Source: UBA11051 sp964390495 (GTDB taxonomy: Bacteria > Armatimonadota > Zipacnadia > Zipacnadales > UBA11051). Taken from it: a stretch of 64,000 nucleotides of DNA. Numbering within the stretch: position 1 is the first letter of the stretch; the number at the start of each line of letters is the position of its first letter. Location of the stretch: NCBI GenBank assembly GCA_964390495.1, contig CAYMIN010000001.1, positions 1 to 64,000 on the forward strand, given 5' to 3'. Both the position numbers and the translations under genes were made by a program. The notes under the pieces were generated by a model, which saw only the letters and a list, made by a program, of their open reading frames with translations, was not told where the DNA came from and made no database searches. Shown piece after piece: positions 51,585 through 60,984 of the stretch.

Positions 51585-52832
51585 ATGATGATGGACAACA
51601 TCAAAGTCGGCGTAATCGGTATAGGTCGCGGGCAAGGCTTCGCCCGTGGTGCGGGGCCACTGGTGGGGATGGAGCTGGTCGCCCTGTGCGACGCCTGGGA
51701 GAAGAAGCTCCGCCAGGTCGGCCAGGAGCTCGGTGTCGCTACCTACACCGATTACGACGAGTTCCTCGACCATGACATGGACGCCGTAATCCTGGCCAAT
51801 TACTTCCACCAACACGCGCCCTTTGCCGTCAAGGCCCTGCAGGCGGGCAAGCACGTGATGTCGGAAACCTCGGCGTGCCTGACCCTGGCCCAGGGTGTCG
51901 AACTGATCGAGACCGTGGAAGCGACCGGCAAGACCTACATGTTCGCCGAGAACTACCCCTACATGCTCTTCAACCAGGAGATGCGGCGGCTCTACCAGGA
52001 GGGAGCTATCGGCCAGTTTACATACGGCGAGGGTGAATACGTCCATCCCGGCGAGCGCGACTGGGCCCTGCGCCTCAAGGACCGGCTCTACCACTGGCGC
52101 AATTGGATCCCGGCCACCTATTATTGCACCCATGCCATGGCGCCGATTATGTTCATCACCGACACCCGCCCGGTGAGCGTCAACGGCTTTGTCACGACCT
52201 ATCCTGATACGGAGGAGATGAATCGTTACCGCGTCGCGCTCAGGGACCGGGCCTCGATGATCGCGGTGCGTATGGACAATGGCGCGGTTGCCAAGCTGCT
52301 GCAGGGCGGGCTGCGCGGCCACAGTGTATGGGTGCGGATACACGGCGAGAAGGGGCAAATGGAGAACCTGCGCCACGGCGACCAGAACATGGTCCGCCTC
52401 ATCAAGGAGCAGTTCAACGAGGAGAAGACCGAACCGGTAGAGCGCATCTACAGGCCCAACTGGCCGGTCCATCACGAGAAAGCCATGCAGGCCGGACACG
52501 GCGGCGGCGATTTTTTCATGAATTACCACTTCGCCGAGGCCATTCGCAACCACACCCAGCCCTATCTGGATGTCTATCGAGGGGTGGCGATGTCCGTCGT
52601 CGGCATCCAGGCGTATCGCTCGGCGCTGGATGCGGCCAACAGCTACGAGATCCCCGATTTCCGCGAGCAGTCGGCCCGCGATAAGTACCGCGATGACGAC
52701 TGGAGCCCCGATCCGGAAATCAAACGCGAGTCGGACCCCTGGCCCAGCATCGAGGGCAAGTTCGAGCCGTCGCCGGAAGCTCTCGCATATGCCCAGAAGC
52801 TCTGGGATGAGCGGCGCGAACAGGATGCCTGA
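51585..52832 (+). CDS. Gfo/Idh/MocA-family oxidoreductase (ETS variant)
   Basis: A 415-residue protein; three consecutive ATGs lie at 51585-51593. IKVGVIGIGRGQGFARGAG is the nucleotide-binding start. The motif normally EKP reads MSETSACLTLAQ, so the Lys is absent. AENYPYMLFNQEMRRLYQEG and a long C-terminal domain (NYHFAEAIRNHTQPYLDVYRG) follow. The C-terminal 60 residues are acidic and helical. It is followed by a URO-D-like gene, a pairing seen in sugar-degradation clusters. Confidence 0.85.
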   Translation: MMMDNIKVGVIGIGRGQGFARGAGPLVGMELVALCDAWEKKLRQVGQELGVATYTDYDEFLDHDMDAVILANYFHQHAPFAVKALQAGKHVMSETSACLTLAQGVELIETVEATGKTYMFAENYPYMLFNQEMRRLYQEGAIGQFTYGEGEYVHPGERDWALRLKDRLYHWRNWIPATYYCTHAMAPIMFITDTRPVSVNGFVTTYPDTEEMNRYRVALRDRASMIAVRMDNGAVAKLLQGGLRGHSVWVRIHGEKGQMENLRHGDQNMVRLIKEQFNEEKTEPVERIYRPNWPVHHEKAMQAGHGGGDFFMNYHFAEAIRNHTQPYLDVYRGVAMSVVGIQAYRSALDAANSYEIPDFREQSARDKYRDDDWSPDPEIKRESDPWPSIEGKFEPSPEALAYAQKLWDERREQDA

Positions 52833-52866
52833 GAGAACAGATCGGCGCGAAGCGGCTGGCAGGATT

Positions 52867-54033
52867 ATGACCGATCTTGAGCGTTTCAAGGCTGTGTGCC
52901 GAGGTGAGAGGCCGGACTATGTGCCGATCTTCGGCTTCCCCGGCGCGCCCGGGATGGCCGGCGGCTGCATGGCCAAGACCCACCACCGGCTGGTGGCGAC
53001 CGGAATGCCCGAGTGGGTGGACGGCTGCTTCGGGCTGGGCGGGCGCCGCGACGTCGAAGGTTGGTACCGTTACTGGGGCACTACCGGCCCCATCTACCCG
53101 GATTTCGCCATCGCCCAGCCCGCCCCAGGCATCAAGAGCGAAAGCCGCATCGAGGGCGAGCGCGAGATTATCGAGTACGAGACCGGCGCGCTCACCAGCC
53201 AGGTCATTGATAATGACATCACCTACTCGATGCCGGAGTATGTTATCCATCACGTCCGCGACCGCAAAAGCTGGGATTTCTATCGTGAGCGCATGACGCC
53301 CGGCCCGATGCGGCCGGAAGAAGAGGTCGAGGCTGACGCCGGTAGATTCGCAGACCGCACCAGGCCGCTTGCGGTCGGTGCCGGCTCAACCTGGGGGACC
53401 CTGCGCGGGCTGATGGGCCCTGAAAGAGCCTGCACGGTGCTGTACGACGATCCCCAACTGGCACACGACATCCTCGACTGGCATCACTGGCATCGCAAGA
53501 CTTACGCCTTTCCGCTCATCGAGCGGCTGCGACCGGAGATCATCAGTTGTGGGGAAGACAACTGCTACAATCACGGGATGCTCATCAGCCCGCGCCACTT
53601 TGAGGAGTTCTGCTCTCCCGCGTATAGGGAGATCGGCGAGATCGGTCGCGACTGCGGTGCCGACATGGTATCCATAGACACCGATGGCAACTACATGGAG
53701 CTGGTGCCGCTGGTGGAGGCCTGCGGGGTCAATGCCATTTATCCGTCCGAGGTCAAGGCCGGCAACGACCTGTTCCTCCTGCGCCAACGCCATCCTGACT
53801 TCATCCTGATGGGCTGGCTGGAAAAGGAAGTGGTCAACGAGGGTAATGGGCACCTGATCGAGGCCGAGATTATGTCCAAGGTGCCGCCGCTGCTGGAGAA
53901 GGGCCGCTACTTCCCCAACGGCGATCATGGCATCCAGCCGCCGGTCACATTTGAGAACATGTGCAAGTTCATGACTCTGTTACATGAGGTTACAGGCAAT
54001 CCCGAAGGCGAATTCCCCAGGGTGAAGGTCTGA
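52867..54033 (+). CDS. Uroporphyrinogen decarboxylase (URO-D) family protein, second
   Basis: A 388-residue protein from ATG 52867; the open frame extends upstream into the oxidoreductase gene, but the N-terminus MTDLERFKAVCRGERPDYVP is the normal family beginning. ISCGEDNCYNHGMLISPRHFEEF and VSIDTDGNYMELVPLVEACGV in the C-terminal half are typical of the divergent URO-D branch. Longer than the protein at 1045-2043. The methyl- or carboxyl-transfer role is unknown. Confidence 0.85.
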   Translation: MTDLERFKAVCRGERPDYVPIFGFPGAPGMAGGCMAKTHHRLVATGMPEWVDGCFGLGGRRDVEGWYRYWGTTGPIYPDFAIAQPAPGIKSESRIEGEREIIEYETGALTSQVIDNDITYSMPEYVIHHVRDRKSWDFYRERMTPGPMRPEEEVEADAGRFADRTRPLAVGAGSTWGTLRGLMGPERACTVLYDDPQLAHDILDWHHWHRKTYAFPLIERLRPEIISCGEDNCYNHGMLISPRHFEEFCSPAYREIGEIGRDCGADMVSIDTDGNYMELVPLVEACGVNAIYPSEVKAGNDLFLLRQRHPDFILMGWLEKEVVNEGNGHLIEAEIMSKVPPLLEKGRYFPNGDHGIQPPVTFENMCKFMTLLHEVTGNPEGEFPRVKV

Positions 54034-54090
54034 TAGCGTGGATGGCCGGCTCTGATTGTGCCGCCCCCCAAGACGGACATGGGTGAGATA

Positions 54091-54789
54091 ATGGGCAAAG
54101 ACGACAAAATGAAAGAGATCCTGAGCGAGCACCGCAGGTGGCTGCCGCCTTCGCCGCATCGGGAAAAGATTGCGGAGACGATCGTGGACGGTACCGCGCA
54201 TATCCTGGCCCGAGGGCACAATCAGGCCCCGCTGCTGGTCTTTCAGGATGGTGGCTCGATGGAGCTGCCTACCGTACGCTGGGCCGAGACCGACCGCGGC
54301 CGGCAACTGGTCTCGGTAGCCGAGGAAAGCTCCCCCGATCAGACCAGGCATCGCGATGTGTGCGGCTCGGTGGACGAGTTCAAGAGGCTGATCAAGGAGG
54401 ACCCACAAAGCCCGGTGCTGCCTCGGCTGCTGGATGATATCGGCTACATGCTGAGCAGGATGGAGAAGCGCCGCCAGGAGGGCCGGCAATTCGCAGCCGA
54501 GGTCGCCCAGGTCGCGCAAGCGCCGGTGCGTGGCCCGGAACAAGCGGAACTACCCCAGGAGCTGCTGCCACGCCTGCGCGCATATCTGGGCCAAGACGCC
54601 GACAAGCTAGCGGAGGACCTCGACCAGATTTGCGAGTGGGCCGAGGCCATCCGCGACGTGGCTCAGAATACCGAGTACGCCCTGACCGACTATAAGATCA
54701 TGGCGATACGGATCAATGAGCTGTTCGAGCAACTGCGGGGTGGGCGCAACTGGGACGAGATTTCCAAGGATGAGACCCCGCCGGGCTAG
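54091..54789 (+). CDS. Uncharacterised cytoplasmic protein
   Basis: A 232-residue charged helical protein without a motif I recognise. The start is uncertain: GTG 54058, ATG 54079 and ATG 54091 are in frame; 54091 has GGTGAG upstream. LLVFQDGGSMELPTVRWAETDRG in the middle is a beta-rich stretch; the C-terminal half is helical with coiled-coil-like spacing. It follows the URO-D gene on the same strand. Confidence 0.5.
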   Translation: MGKDDKMKEILSEHRRWLPPSPHREKIAETIVDGTAHILARGHNQAPLLVFQDGGSMELPTVRWAETDRGRQLVSVAEESSPDQTRHRDVCGSVDEFKRLIKEDPQSPVLPRLLDDIGYMLSRMEKRRQEGRQFAAEVAQVAQAPVRGPEQAELPQELLPRLRAYLGQDADKLAEDLDQICEWAEAIRDVAQNTEYALTDYKIMAIRINELFEQLRGGRNWDEISKDETPPG

Positions 54790-54910
54790 TGTCGTGTCCC
54801 AGAGCTAACTTCGCACAATCCGGACCGCTTACCAGGTCCCTGGCTTGGGCTTGCCTGAGTATTGTCGCGTAGTAGCTTGGGCTGCCCCTGTAGTCATGCA
54901 GATTCTGCTA

Positions 54911-54981
54911 ACGGCTGGGCCGGATTCTCGGCCTTCGACAAGCTCAGGCCTCGTATGCGGCCCCTCCGCAAGGCAACATCT
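54911..54981. repeat. 71-nt dispersed repeat, copy 2
   Basis: Matches 51333-51403 at 70 of 71 positions. Its end overlaps the left end of a MITE-like element at 54980, so two repeat families meet here. The gap 54790-55099 holds only repeats. Confidence 0.8.
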
Positions 54982-55103
54982 AGAAGCGGTTTCAGGACGC
55001 AGTTTTTCTGGACTCGCGGGCTGGTAAGATGTTGCTTCTGCTACCCAGGGGACAGTCCCTAAAGGGACAGTCCCCCATGCCGGAGCTTTGAAATAGCTTC
55101 TAG
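54980..55103. repeat. MITE-like element with CTAGAAGC ends (copy d)
   Basis: A 124-bp element with perfect 8-bp inverted ends (CTAGAAGC ... GCTTCTAG) and the GGGGACAGTCCC hairpin at 55048-55075. Its right CTAG supplies the stop codon of the minus-strand gene 55100-55762. The left flank overlaps the 71-nt dispersed repeat. Confidence 0.8.
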
Positions 55104-55762
55104 CCCTGGCCTTCAGGGCCGCCGTCGGTGTCCGCCTCGCTCTGTTCCTCTTCAGCTTGCGCGGTGGCCTGCTGCGTCTGTTTGTGCAGCATCCGCAGGA
55201 CTACCAAACTGCGGCGGCTGTTATCAGCGGTATCGGCCATCGCCTCCACCATCTCGGCCATGAAGCGGAGGCAGTAGTACGCGATCATGGCTGCGATGCC
55301 GGTGAAGACAGCCGCGCCGAAGCCGATCATCGGGGCCAGCATACTCTCCTCGCCGATCATACTCAGCGAGTAGGCCAGGATGATAATCGCCATCACCGCG
55401 AGAACTGCCGCCGCGCCCATCGCCAGGTAGTTTAGGCTGCCGGTCAGAGCGCGCAGGCCAGGGTATTCGCTGCGGTCCGGGTACTGCCCCGGCTTGTCGG
55501 TCCGCGTGGCTCGCGCGAGTTCGTCCACCGCCCCCTGTTCGGCCAGGACCCGCTGCAGGGCTTCATCCGGATCAACCTGCGGCTCGGCCTGGCGGCGGCG
55601 CTGAGCCTCCTGGACCGACCGGCTCCATTCCTCCTCGTCCTCGGCCGCTTCGCCCCGCTTATGCCGCCGGCCGCGCTCAGTCAAGGCCCCACAGGCCCAG
55701 CAGGTGAGATCATCCGCCGACAGGGCCTGGCCGCACTCCTCGCAGCGTATGTCGCTCAGCAT
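55100..55762 (-). CDS. Zinc-ribbon membrane protein
   Basis: A 220-residue protein beginning with a four-Cys zinc ribbon (IRCEECGQALSADDLTCWACG), then a charged linker, two membrane helices (YLAMGAAAVLAVMAIIILAY and MIGFGAAVFTGIAAMIAYYCL) and an acidic C-terminal tail. No family can be named. The stop codon is within the terminal CTAG of a repeat. It starts 2 bases before the stop codon end of the upstream phosphodiesterase gene, so the two are coupled. Confidence 0.75.
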   Translation of the reverse strand: MLSDIRCEECGQALSADDLTCWACGALTERGRRHKRGEAAEDEEEWSRSVQEAQRRRQAEPQVDPDEALQRVLAEQGAVDELARATRTDKPGQYPDRSEYPGLRALTGSLNYLAMGAAAVLAVMAIIILAYSLSMIGEESMLAPMIGFGAAVFTGIAAMIAYYCLRFMAEMVEAMADTADNSRRSLVVLRMLHKQTQQATAQAEEEQSEADTDGGPEGQG

Positions 55763-55764
55763 CG

Positions 55765-56484
55765 CTATCCCGCCAGTCTTCCGAGGGTCTCCATCAGCAG
55801 CCTCGGGTTGTCAGTAAGGATATAGTCAACGCCCCAGTCGCTCAGCAGCCTCTGGTCCTCCGGCTCGTCGGACTTGAAAACATTGACGACAATGCCGTGT
55901 TGGTGGCAGCGCGCGACCCGTTCGGGCGTAGTGTCCCGGCGCGGCAGTTGGAGGTATTGTGCGCCGGTCGCGATGGTGTTGTCAACATAGTCATCGGCCC
56001 CGTCCTGGCGAGAGAAATTGATGATCCTGATGTCAGGAATCAGCTCGCGGGCGCGGGTGGCCTGGTCGTTACGCGCGGCTAGCAAGCTCTGATCAATCAT
56101 GTCCAGCTTTTTCAGGTGGCCAATGACCAAGTCCACCACCATCTCGCCGGCCTTAAGCTCGATATTGAGCAGAATCTCGGGCGGCATCACCTCCAGCGTC
56201 TCGGCGAAGGTGGGCACCTCCGTGTCGGCGAACTGCGGGGCTTTCCACGAGCCGGCGTCGAGCTGCTTGATCTCCGCCAGGGTCAGGTCCTCAACTGCGC
56301 CGGTGCCATTCGTCGTCCGGTCCACGGTCGCATCGTGCATCAGCACCGCATGGCCGTCGGCGGTCACCCGCACGTCGAACTCGATCATGTCCACGCCGAG
56401 CTCGATTGCCTCGACAAAGGCCGGGATGGTATTCTCCGGATGGGTATTGGGTGCTCCGCGGTGCGCACAGCAGTAAGTTGCCAT
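55765..56484 (-). CDS. Glycerophosphodiester phosphodiesterase
   Basis: A 239-residue GDPD barrel enzyme splitting glycerophosphodiesters to glycerol-3-phosphate. ATG 56484 has GGGAGG 9 bases upstream; the longer open frame is rejected. Catalytic/metal residues: His8-Arg9 in AHRGAPNTHPENT, Glu35 and Asp37 in MIEFDVRVT, and His50 in LMHDAT. No signal peptide, so it is cytoplasmic (UgpQ-like). Normal length. Confidence 0.92.
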   Translation of the reverse strand: MATYCCAHRGAPNTHPENTIPAFVEAIELGVDMIEFDVRVTADGHAVLMHDATVDRTTNGTGAVEDLTLAEIKQLDAGSWKAPQFADTEVPTFAETLEVMPPEILLNIELKAGEMVVDLVIGHLKKLDMIDQSLLAARNDQATRARELIPDIRIINFSRQDGADDYVDNTIATGAQYLQLPRRDTTPERVARCHQHGIVVNVFKSDEPEDQRLLSDWGVDYILTDNPRLLMETLGRLAG

Positions 56485-56533
56485 CGGCCAGCGCCTCCCG
56501 TACTGCTCTGACTGTCTCTCGATACGCCGGCAC

Positions 56534-57796
56534 CTACTTGCGATAGACGGCGTCCACCTTGGCGATGGCCGCGGCCATGTCTTTGGCTTCTTGCTCGCCC
56601 TGGCACTCGTGGACACCGTAGCGCATCAGTTGCGCGACGCATTCCACCGCCGCCGGTACGCTGCTAGCGTAGTCGAGCTTGTCAAGATCGCCGTGCCAGT
56701 GCGGTGAAGTCCACGGCTCCTTGGTCTGGCCGTAGGTCTGCATGTCATTGATCCAGGCCTTGGTCGGCACCAGCGCGCCCTCATAGTTGCCGCCGACGGA
56801 AACGCCCTCCGCGCCGATCGCCGCGCCATACTCAGCCATCGTCTTGGCGCACCTGTCGGCATGGAACAGCAGTGTGCCGAACCAGTAGGCGGAAGTGCCG
56901 CCGTCAACGACAGGACTGGGCTCGCAGCAGACTACGTCCTCTTTCGCCAGCGCCGCCTGGAAAGCCGCCACAAACTGCTGCCGGGCCCTGGTGATCCCCG
57001 GCATCTTCTGCAACTGGACGCGCCCGATGGCCGCCGCGAGCTCGGTCACCCGGTAATTGGTCCCGAGGAACAGGTTGCTGGGGGCCTCGGAATTGAACGG
57101 CTTGCCGCGGTCGGCAAAGCGTTTGGCGTTCCAGTACAGCTCCTCGTCGTCGGTGATGACCATGCCGCCCTGCCCGCCGGAGGTGGTGTGTTTGCCCGAC
57201 ATCAGGCTGAAGCAGCCCAAGTGCCCGATGGAGCCTACCAGCTTGCCCCGATACTGAGCGTAGTGGGCCTGGGCACAGTCCTCGATTACATACAGGTTGT
57301 GATCCTCGGCGATATTGAGGATCTCGTCCATATCGCAGGGATGGCCGGCGATGTGGCCGCAGACAATCGCTTTGGTCTGCTCGCCAATCAGCGCCGGGAT
57401 GCTGGCCGGGTCCATGTTGTAGTTGTCCCGATAGCTGTCGGCGAAGATGGGGATGCAGTTGTTCCACAGCACCGGCATGATCGCTCCGGGGTCGGTAATC
57501 GGCGCACAGATGATCTCGCTACCGGCATCCAGCCGCAGAGCCCCGAGAGCCGTGTGTACTGAGGCCGTGCCGGACGAGACCGCCGTCGCCCACTTGACCC
57601 CCATAGCTTCTGCGAATTCCTGTTCATACGCATCTACTTCCACACCGCCATAGCGCTCGAAGGCGTGCCCCTGTTTGGCCGCGTCCATCACGCGCATGAC
57701 CGCCTCAACTTCGCGGTCGTCAATCTGCAACCGAGGCGGCCACGGCGCCTGCCGTAGCGGTGTGCCTCGATTGACGGCAAGGTTCTGTTCTGACAT
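56534..57796 (-). CDS. DegT/DnrJ/EryC1/StrS aminotransferase, second
   Basis: A 420-residue PLP enzyme from ATG 57796. Motifs: VSSGTASVHTALGALRLDAGSEI, VCGHIAGHPCDMDEILNIA, YVIEDCAQAHYA and CFSLMSGKHTTSGGQGG with the PLP Lys. It is more divergent and longer than the protein at 44971-46071 and resembles the AHBA/StsC-like inositol or sugar aminotransferases. No partner nucleotide-sugar gene is adjacent. Confidence 0.9.
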   Translation of the reverse strand: MSEQNLAVNRGTPLRQAPWPPRLQIDDREVEAVMRVMDAAKQGHAFERYGGVEVDAYEQEFAEAMGVKWATAVSSGTASVHTALGALRLDAGSEIICAPITDPGAIMPVLWNNCIPIFADSYRDNYNMDPASIPALIGEQTKAIVCGHIAGHPCDMDEILNIAEDHNLYVIEDCAQAHYAQYRGKLVGSIGHLGCFSLMSGKHTTSGGQGGMVITDDEELYWNAKRFADRGKPFNSEAPSNLFLGTNYRVTELAAAIGRVQLQKMPGITRARQQFVAAFQAALAKEDVVCCEPSPVVDGGTSAYWFGTLLFHADRCAKTMAEYGAAIGAEGVSVGGNYEGALVPTKAWINDMQTYGQTKEPWTSPHWHGDLDKLDYASSVPAAVECVAQLMRYGVHECQGEQEAKDMAAAIAKVDAVYRK

Positions 57797-57944
57797 GGGA
57801 CATGTGCTCCTTTCAGTTGTCTCTGGTGGGGCGAAGGGCATTAAGTTATGCTTGCTCAGGCTGCCAGTGCGGCGGGAAATAGCCCAGTTGGCCGATATGT
57901 GCCGTTGTATGCGAAGATATTCTCTCCCGCTCAGCCGAGTCCCT

Positions 57945-59423
57945 TCACCGGGGCGGAATGCCGTGGTCCTGGGCGACGCGGCGGGCCAATTCCAGGGCCT
58001 GCTGTTTGGTTCTGACCTCCCCGTCTGTGCGGGCGTCTTCGACTGCCCTGAGCATCTCGGAGAAAAGCGGGCCGGGCTGGTAGCCGGCGGCGATCAGGTC
58101 CTGGCCGGTCAGCAGCGGCTCGCGGGCCTGCTGCTGCTGGTAAGCCAGATAGCGGTGCAGCATATCATCAAGGATAAACTCGACCTCGGTCTGATGCTGG
58201 GGGGTGGCTGCCGGGCCTGTGGCCGCCCGCGAATCGGCAATCGCCAGCACCACCAGGCCTAGTTCGTGCGGTTCGACCTCGCGGAACAGCCGCCGGATCG
58301 CCGACATCGTCACGAACTGCTCGGAGTGCTCCTGCTCGATGACGCCATCCTGGCCGCGCCCTGCCAGTTCCAGCGGGCGCAGATGGTGCTGAGTGAAGGC
58401 AGCGACGGTGCGACGGACCTCCGCCGGCCAGGCGAAACGGCGTAGCATCTCCCGCACCATCGCCGCGCCGACCTTGCCGTGGCCCTTGAAGCGGATGCGG
58501 CCGCCTGCCTCCCGGGTGAAGCAGCGCGGCTTGCCGATGTCATGCAGCAGCGCCGCCATCAGCAGCAGCGGCGGAACCTCGGTGCGGGTCAGGTACTCCT
58601 CAAGCTCGTCGTGGGAACCGGGGAGGGCACCGGTCGGGTCAATAATGAGTTTCTCCATTTCGGTAACGGCGGCGAGGCTATGGGCGCGGACATCGAGATG
58701 ATGGAGAGATGGCTGGGGCATGCCGCGGCCCTCCTCGAGCTCGGGCAGAATCACCGCCAGCACGCCGTCCTGGTCCATCATGGCAATGGTCTCAGACACG
58801 CGCGGAGGGTACAGCAGTTTGTACAGCTCGTCGCCGATACGTTGACCGGCAACCTCGCTCAATTCCGGTGCCAGCGCGCGAATCCATTCGCGAGTCCGCT
58901 CTGCGATGGTAAAGCCCAGCTCCGCAGCCAAGCGATAGGCCCGCAGGCAGCGGAGCGGATCGGCGTGCAGATTGTCGTGGCCCAACGCGCGGATGATGCC
59001 GGCGCGGATATCATCTACGCCGCCGAGTGGGTCAATCAACTCCGGTTCGGCAAGATCGTAGGCGATGGCATTGATCGAGAAGTCGCGGGCGGCTAGATCG
59101 CTCTCGATACCATCGGCACGCAAGTCGCAGAAGTCCAGTAGAGTGCAACCCCCCTCGCCCTGGCCCACTGGCACCCTGGCGGTCGGCTGATCTTCGTGCA
59201 ACATGATGACCTTGCTGCTTTGGGCCTCGGCGAACTTGCGCGCGAACTCCATCGCCGTGCGGCCGGCAAAATCCCAGTCGCGCAGCGGCCGGCCCAGTAG
59301 CAGATCACGCACCGCGCCGCCGACGAGGTACAGGGGCGCCGAGACATCCTGAGCCAGTTGCACCAGCGCACGGCAGGCAGGGGCGGCATTGCAGTAGCGC
59401 ACTAGGCGGTCAAGGTCGGGCAT
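57945..59423 (-). CDS. cca: CCA-adding / poly(A) polymerase family tRNA nucleotidyltransferase
   Basis: A 492-residue class II nucleotidyltransferase with an HD domain. ATG 59423 (MPDLDRLVRYCN) is preferred. Head motif LYLVGGAVRDLLLGRPLRDWDF carries the catalytic Asp pair; RDFSINAIAYDL and the RCLRAYRLAAELGF loop bind nucleotide and RNA. LLMAALLHDIGKPRCF is the HD motif. A CCA-adding role is likely since it sits with housekeeping genes, but a poly(A) polymerase role cannot be excluded from sequence alone. Confidence 0.88.
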   Translation of the reverse strand: MPDLDRLVRYCNAAPACRALVQLAQDVSAPLYLVGGAVRDLLLGRPLRDWDFAGRTAMEFARKFAEAQSSKVIMLHEDQPTARVPVGQGEGGCTLLDFCDLRADGIESDLAARDFSINAIAYDLAEPELIDPLGGVDDIRAGIIRALGHDNLHADPLRCLRAYRLAAELGFTIAERTREWIRALAPELSEVAGQRIGDELYKLLYPPRVSETIAMMDQDGVLAVILPELEEGRGMPQPSLHHLDVRAHSLAAVTEMEKLIIDPTGALPGSHDELEEYLTRTEVPPLLLMAALLHDIGKPRCFTREAGGRIRFKGHGKVGAAMVREMLRRFAWPAEVRRTVAAFTQHHLRPLELAGRGQDGVIEQEHSEQFVTMSAIRRLFREVEPHELGLVVLAIADSRAATGPAATPQHQTEVEFILDDMLHRYLAYQQQQAREPLLTGQDLIAAGYQPGPLFSEMLRAVEDARTDGEVRTKQQALELARRVAQDHGIPPR

Positions 59424-59442
59424 CGCGCTCTCCCGGAAGGCC

Positions 59443-60984
59443 CTACGGCTGGACGGGAATAGTGTAGGCGAACAGGTAGAGAGCAATGGCTAGCTGGGCG
59501 CCAAGCAGCGGCGGGAAATGCCACAGCCAGGCTCTTTCGCTGACATAGTGGCGCAGATGGGCGGCGTAGATAGCAAACAGCGGCATGAGAAACAGCCAGA
59601 TGCGGCCGACCTCACCACGGGTGCTGCCCGAGGCATCTAGCAGCACAAACGCCGCCAGCAGGCCGAGGCCCAGATAGGCAATCGCTCCCCGTGCGCCGCC
59701 TTGGGCCTGACTGCCACGCGGGTCCGGCCCATACAGCGCACAGGCCAGACCCGCCAGCGAGGTAACCGCCAGCATCGGGCCGAGGAACAGTCCGAACTCG
59801 TACATGTTCATGAGGGTCCAGGCGAGGCGGTCGCGTCCCGCTGCGGCCATTATCTGGCCCTGTGAGACCAGGATCTCGGCAGTATTGGCTACCGGGTTAT
59901 AGCCGACGGCAACATACAACAGCGCAAAGGTGAGGACGAATACGCCGGCGGTTACTCCCGCCACCGCCAGGGCCGCTCGCCGTTGTCGGGCCTGCCGAAG
60001 GTGATAGACCAATACCGCTGCCGCCGGCAACGCCAGCACCAGTAGCCCGACGCTCCAAAAAAACGCCGCCGCCCACAGCAGAGCCGACAGCACCGCCAAC
60101 GCATGGCTGCCCCGCCGCAGGGACCATAAGAAGGTGCCCAAAGCACCGAGAACCACTACGGTCCCCAGGCCGTCAATGCTAGGCACGAACAGCAGCAGCG
60201 AAGGTATCACTGCGGCCAGCAGAGCGCTCACCAGCGCCGTTTTCGGCTCGGTAATAGCCCAGGCTACCAGAAACAGCGCGGCAGGCGTCAGAACGCCCAG
60301 GAAGCTCAATAACAGGCTGGCTACCATGCCGGCGATAACATCCTCAGCGGTCATGGGGACGGCGGTATAGCCCTGGACCAGAGCGGGCGCGTCGGCGGCC
60401 GCTATGCCTTCGAGCGCAAGCTGCCTTCGTCCCAACTCAATCAGGCCCGGGGAGGCCAGAATGGCGCGCCGGGCGCATACGAAATACAGTACCGGGCCCG
60501 GTGGATGGGTGCGCAGGCGGTCGGGAAGCCGCTTACGGCCCTCGCAGTCACCGTAGTGCCGGAGCAATTCCCCAACATCGTCAGTCATGACCGCCTCGCC
60601 GTAGTACGGGAGGGCGGCTACCGATGAGGTGACTTGAGCCGTGCGCAGGTGTGCATAGCCTTCAGCCAGGTACAGGCCTCTCATCATGCCGAAGGCGGCA
60701 CAGCAGCAAGTCAGCACTCCAAACAGGTACGGCGCAACCCGGGGCGCGGTCTTGGGCCGAACCAGATAGGTGACGTACACGGCTGCGCCCGCCACTATGA
60801 TGATGCCGAACTGCGTAGGCCAGAAATGCGGCAGCATTTGCCGCAGCGGCCAGTACCACTGCCCGGGCAGGCCCAGGGGCAGCATCCGCAGCCATAGCAG
60901 CACACAGCCGGCAACCGTCAGGACCGCGCCCAGAGCTGCGGCGAGCCACGCGACCAAATTGCACCAACGGGGCCTAAGTGCCAT
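59443..60984 (-). CDS. Multi-spanning membrane glycosyltransferase-like protein
   Basis: A protein of about 513 residues with roughly 12 hydrophobic helices. GEAVMTDDVGELLRHYGDC and RLRTHPPGPVLYFVCAR form the loop motif (Asp and HPPG) typical of GT-C glycosyltransferases such as family 39. Start ATG 60984 overlaps the RluB stop region (60974) with GAGGGAG upstream; another ATG is at 60987. The C-terminus has GEVGRIWLFLMPLFAIY. Probably transfers a sugar from a lipid carrier. Confidence 0.7.
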   Translation of the reverse strand: MALRPRWCNLVAWLAAALGAVLTVAGCVLLWLRMLPLGLPGQWYWPLRQMLPHFWPTQFGIIIVAGAAVYVTYLVRPKTAPRVAPYLFGVLTCCCAAFGMMRGLYLAEGYAHLRTAQVTSSVAALPYYGEAVMTDDVGELLRHYGDCEGRKRLPDRLRTHPPGPVLYFVCARRAILASPGLIELGRRQLALEGIAAADAPALVQGYTAVPMTAEDVIAGMVASLLLSFLGVLTPAALFLVAWAITEPKTALVSALLAAVIPSLLLFVPSIDGLGTVVVLGALGTFLWSLRRGSHALAVLSALLWAAAFFWSVGLLVLALPAAAVLVYHLRQARQRRAALAVAGVTAGVFVLTFALLYVAVGYNPVANTAEILVSQGQIMAAAGRDRLAWTLMNMYEFGLFLGPMLAVTSLAGLACALYGPDPRGSQAQGGARGAIAYLGLGLLAAFVLLDASGSTRGEVGRIWLFLMPLFAIYAAHLRHYVSERAWLWHFPPLLGAQLAIALYLFAYTIPVQP

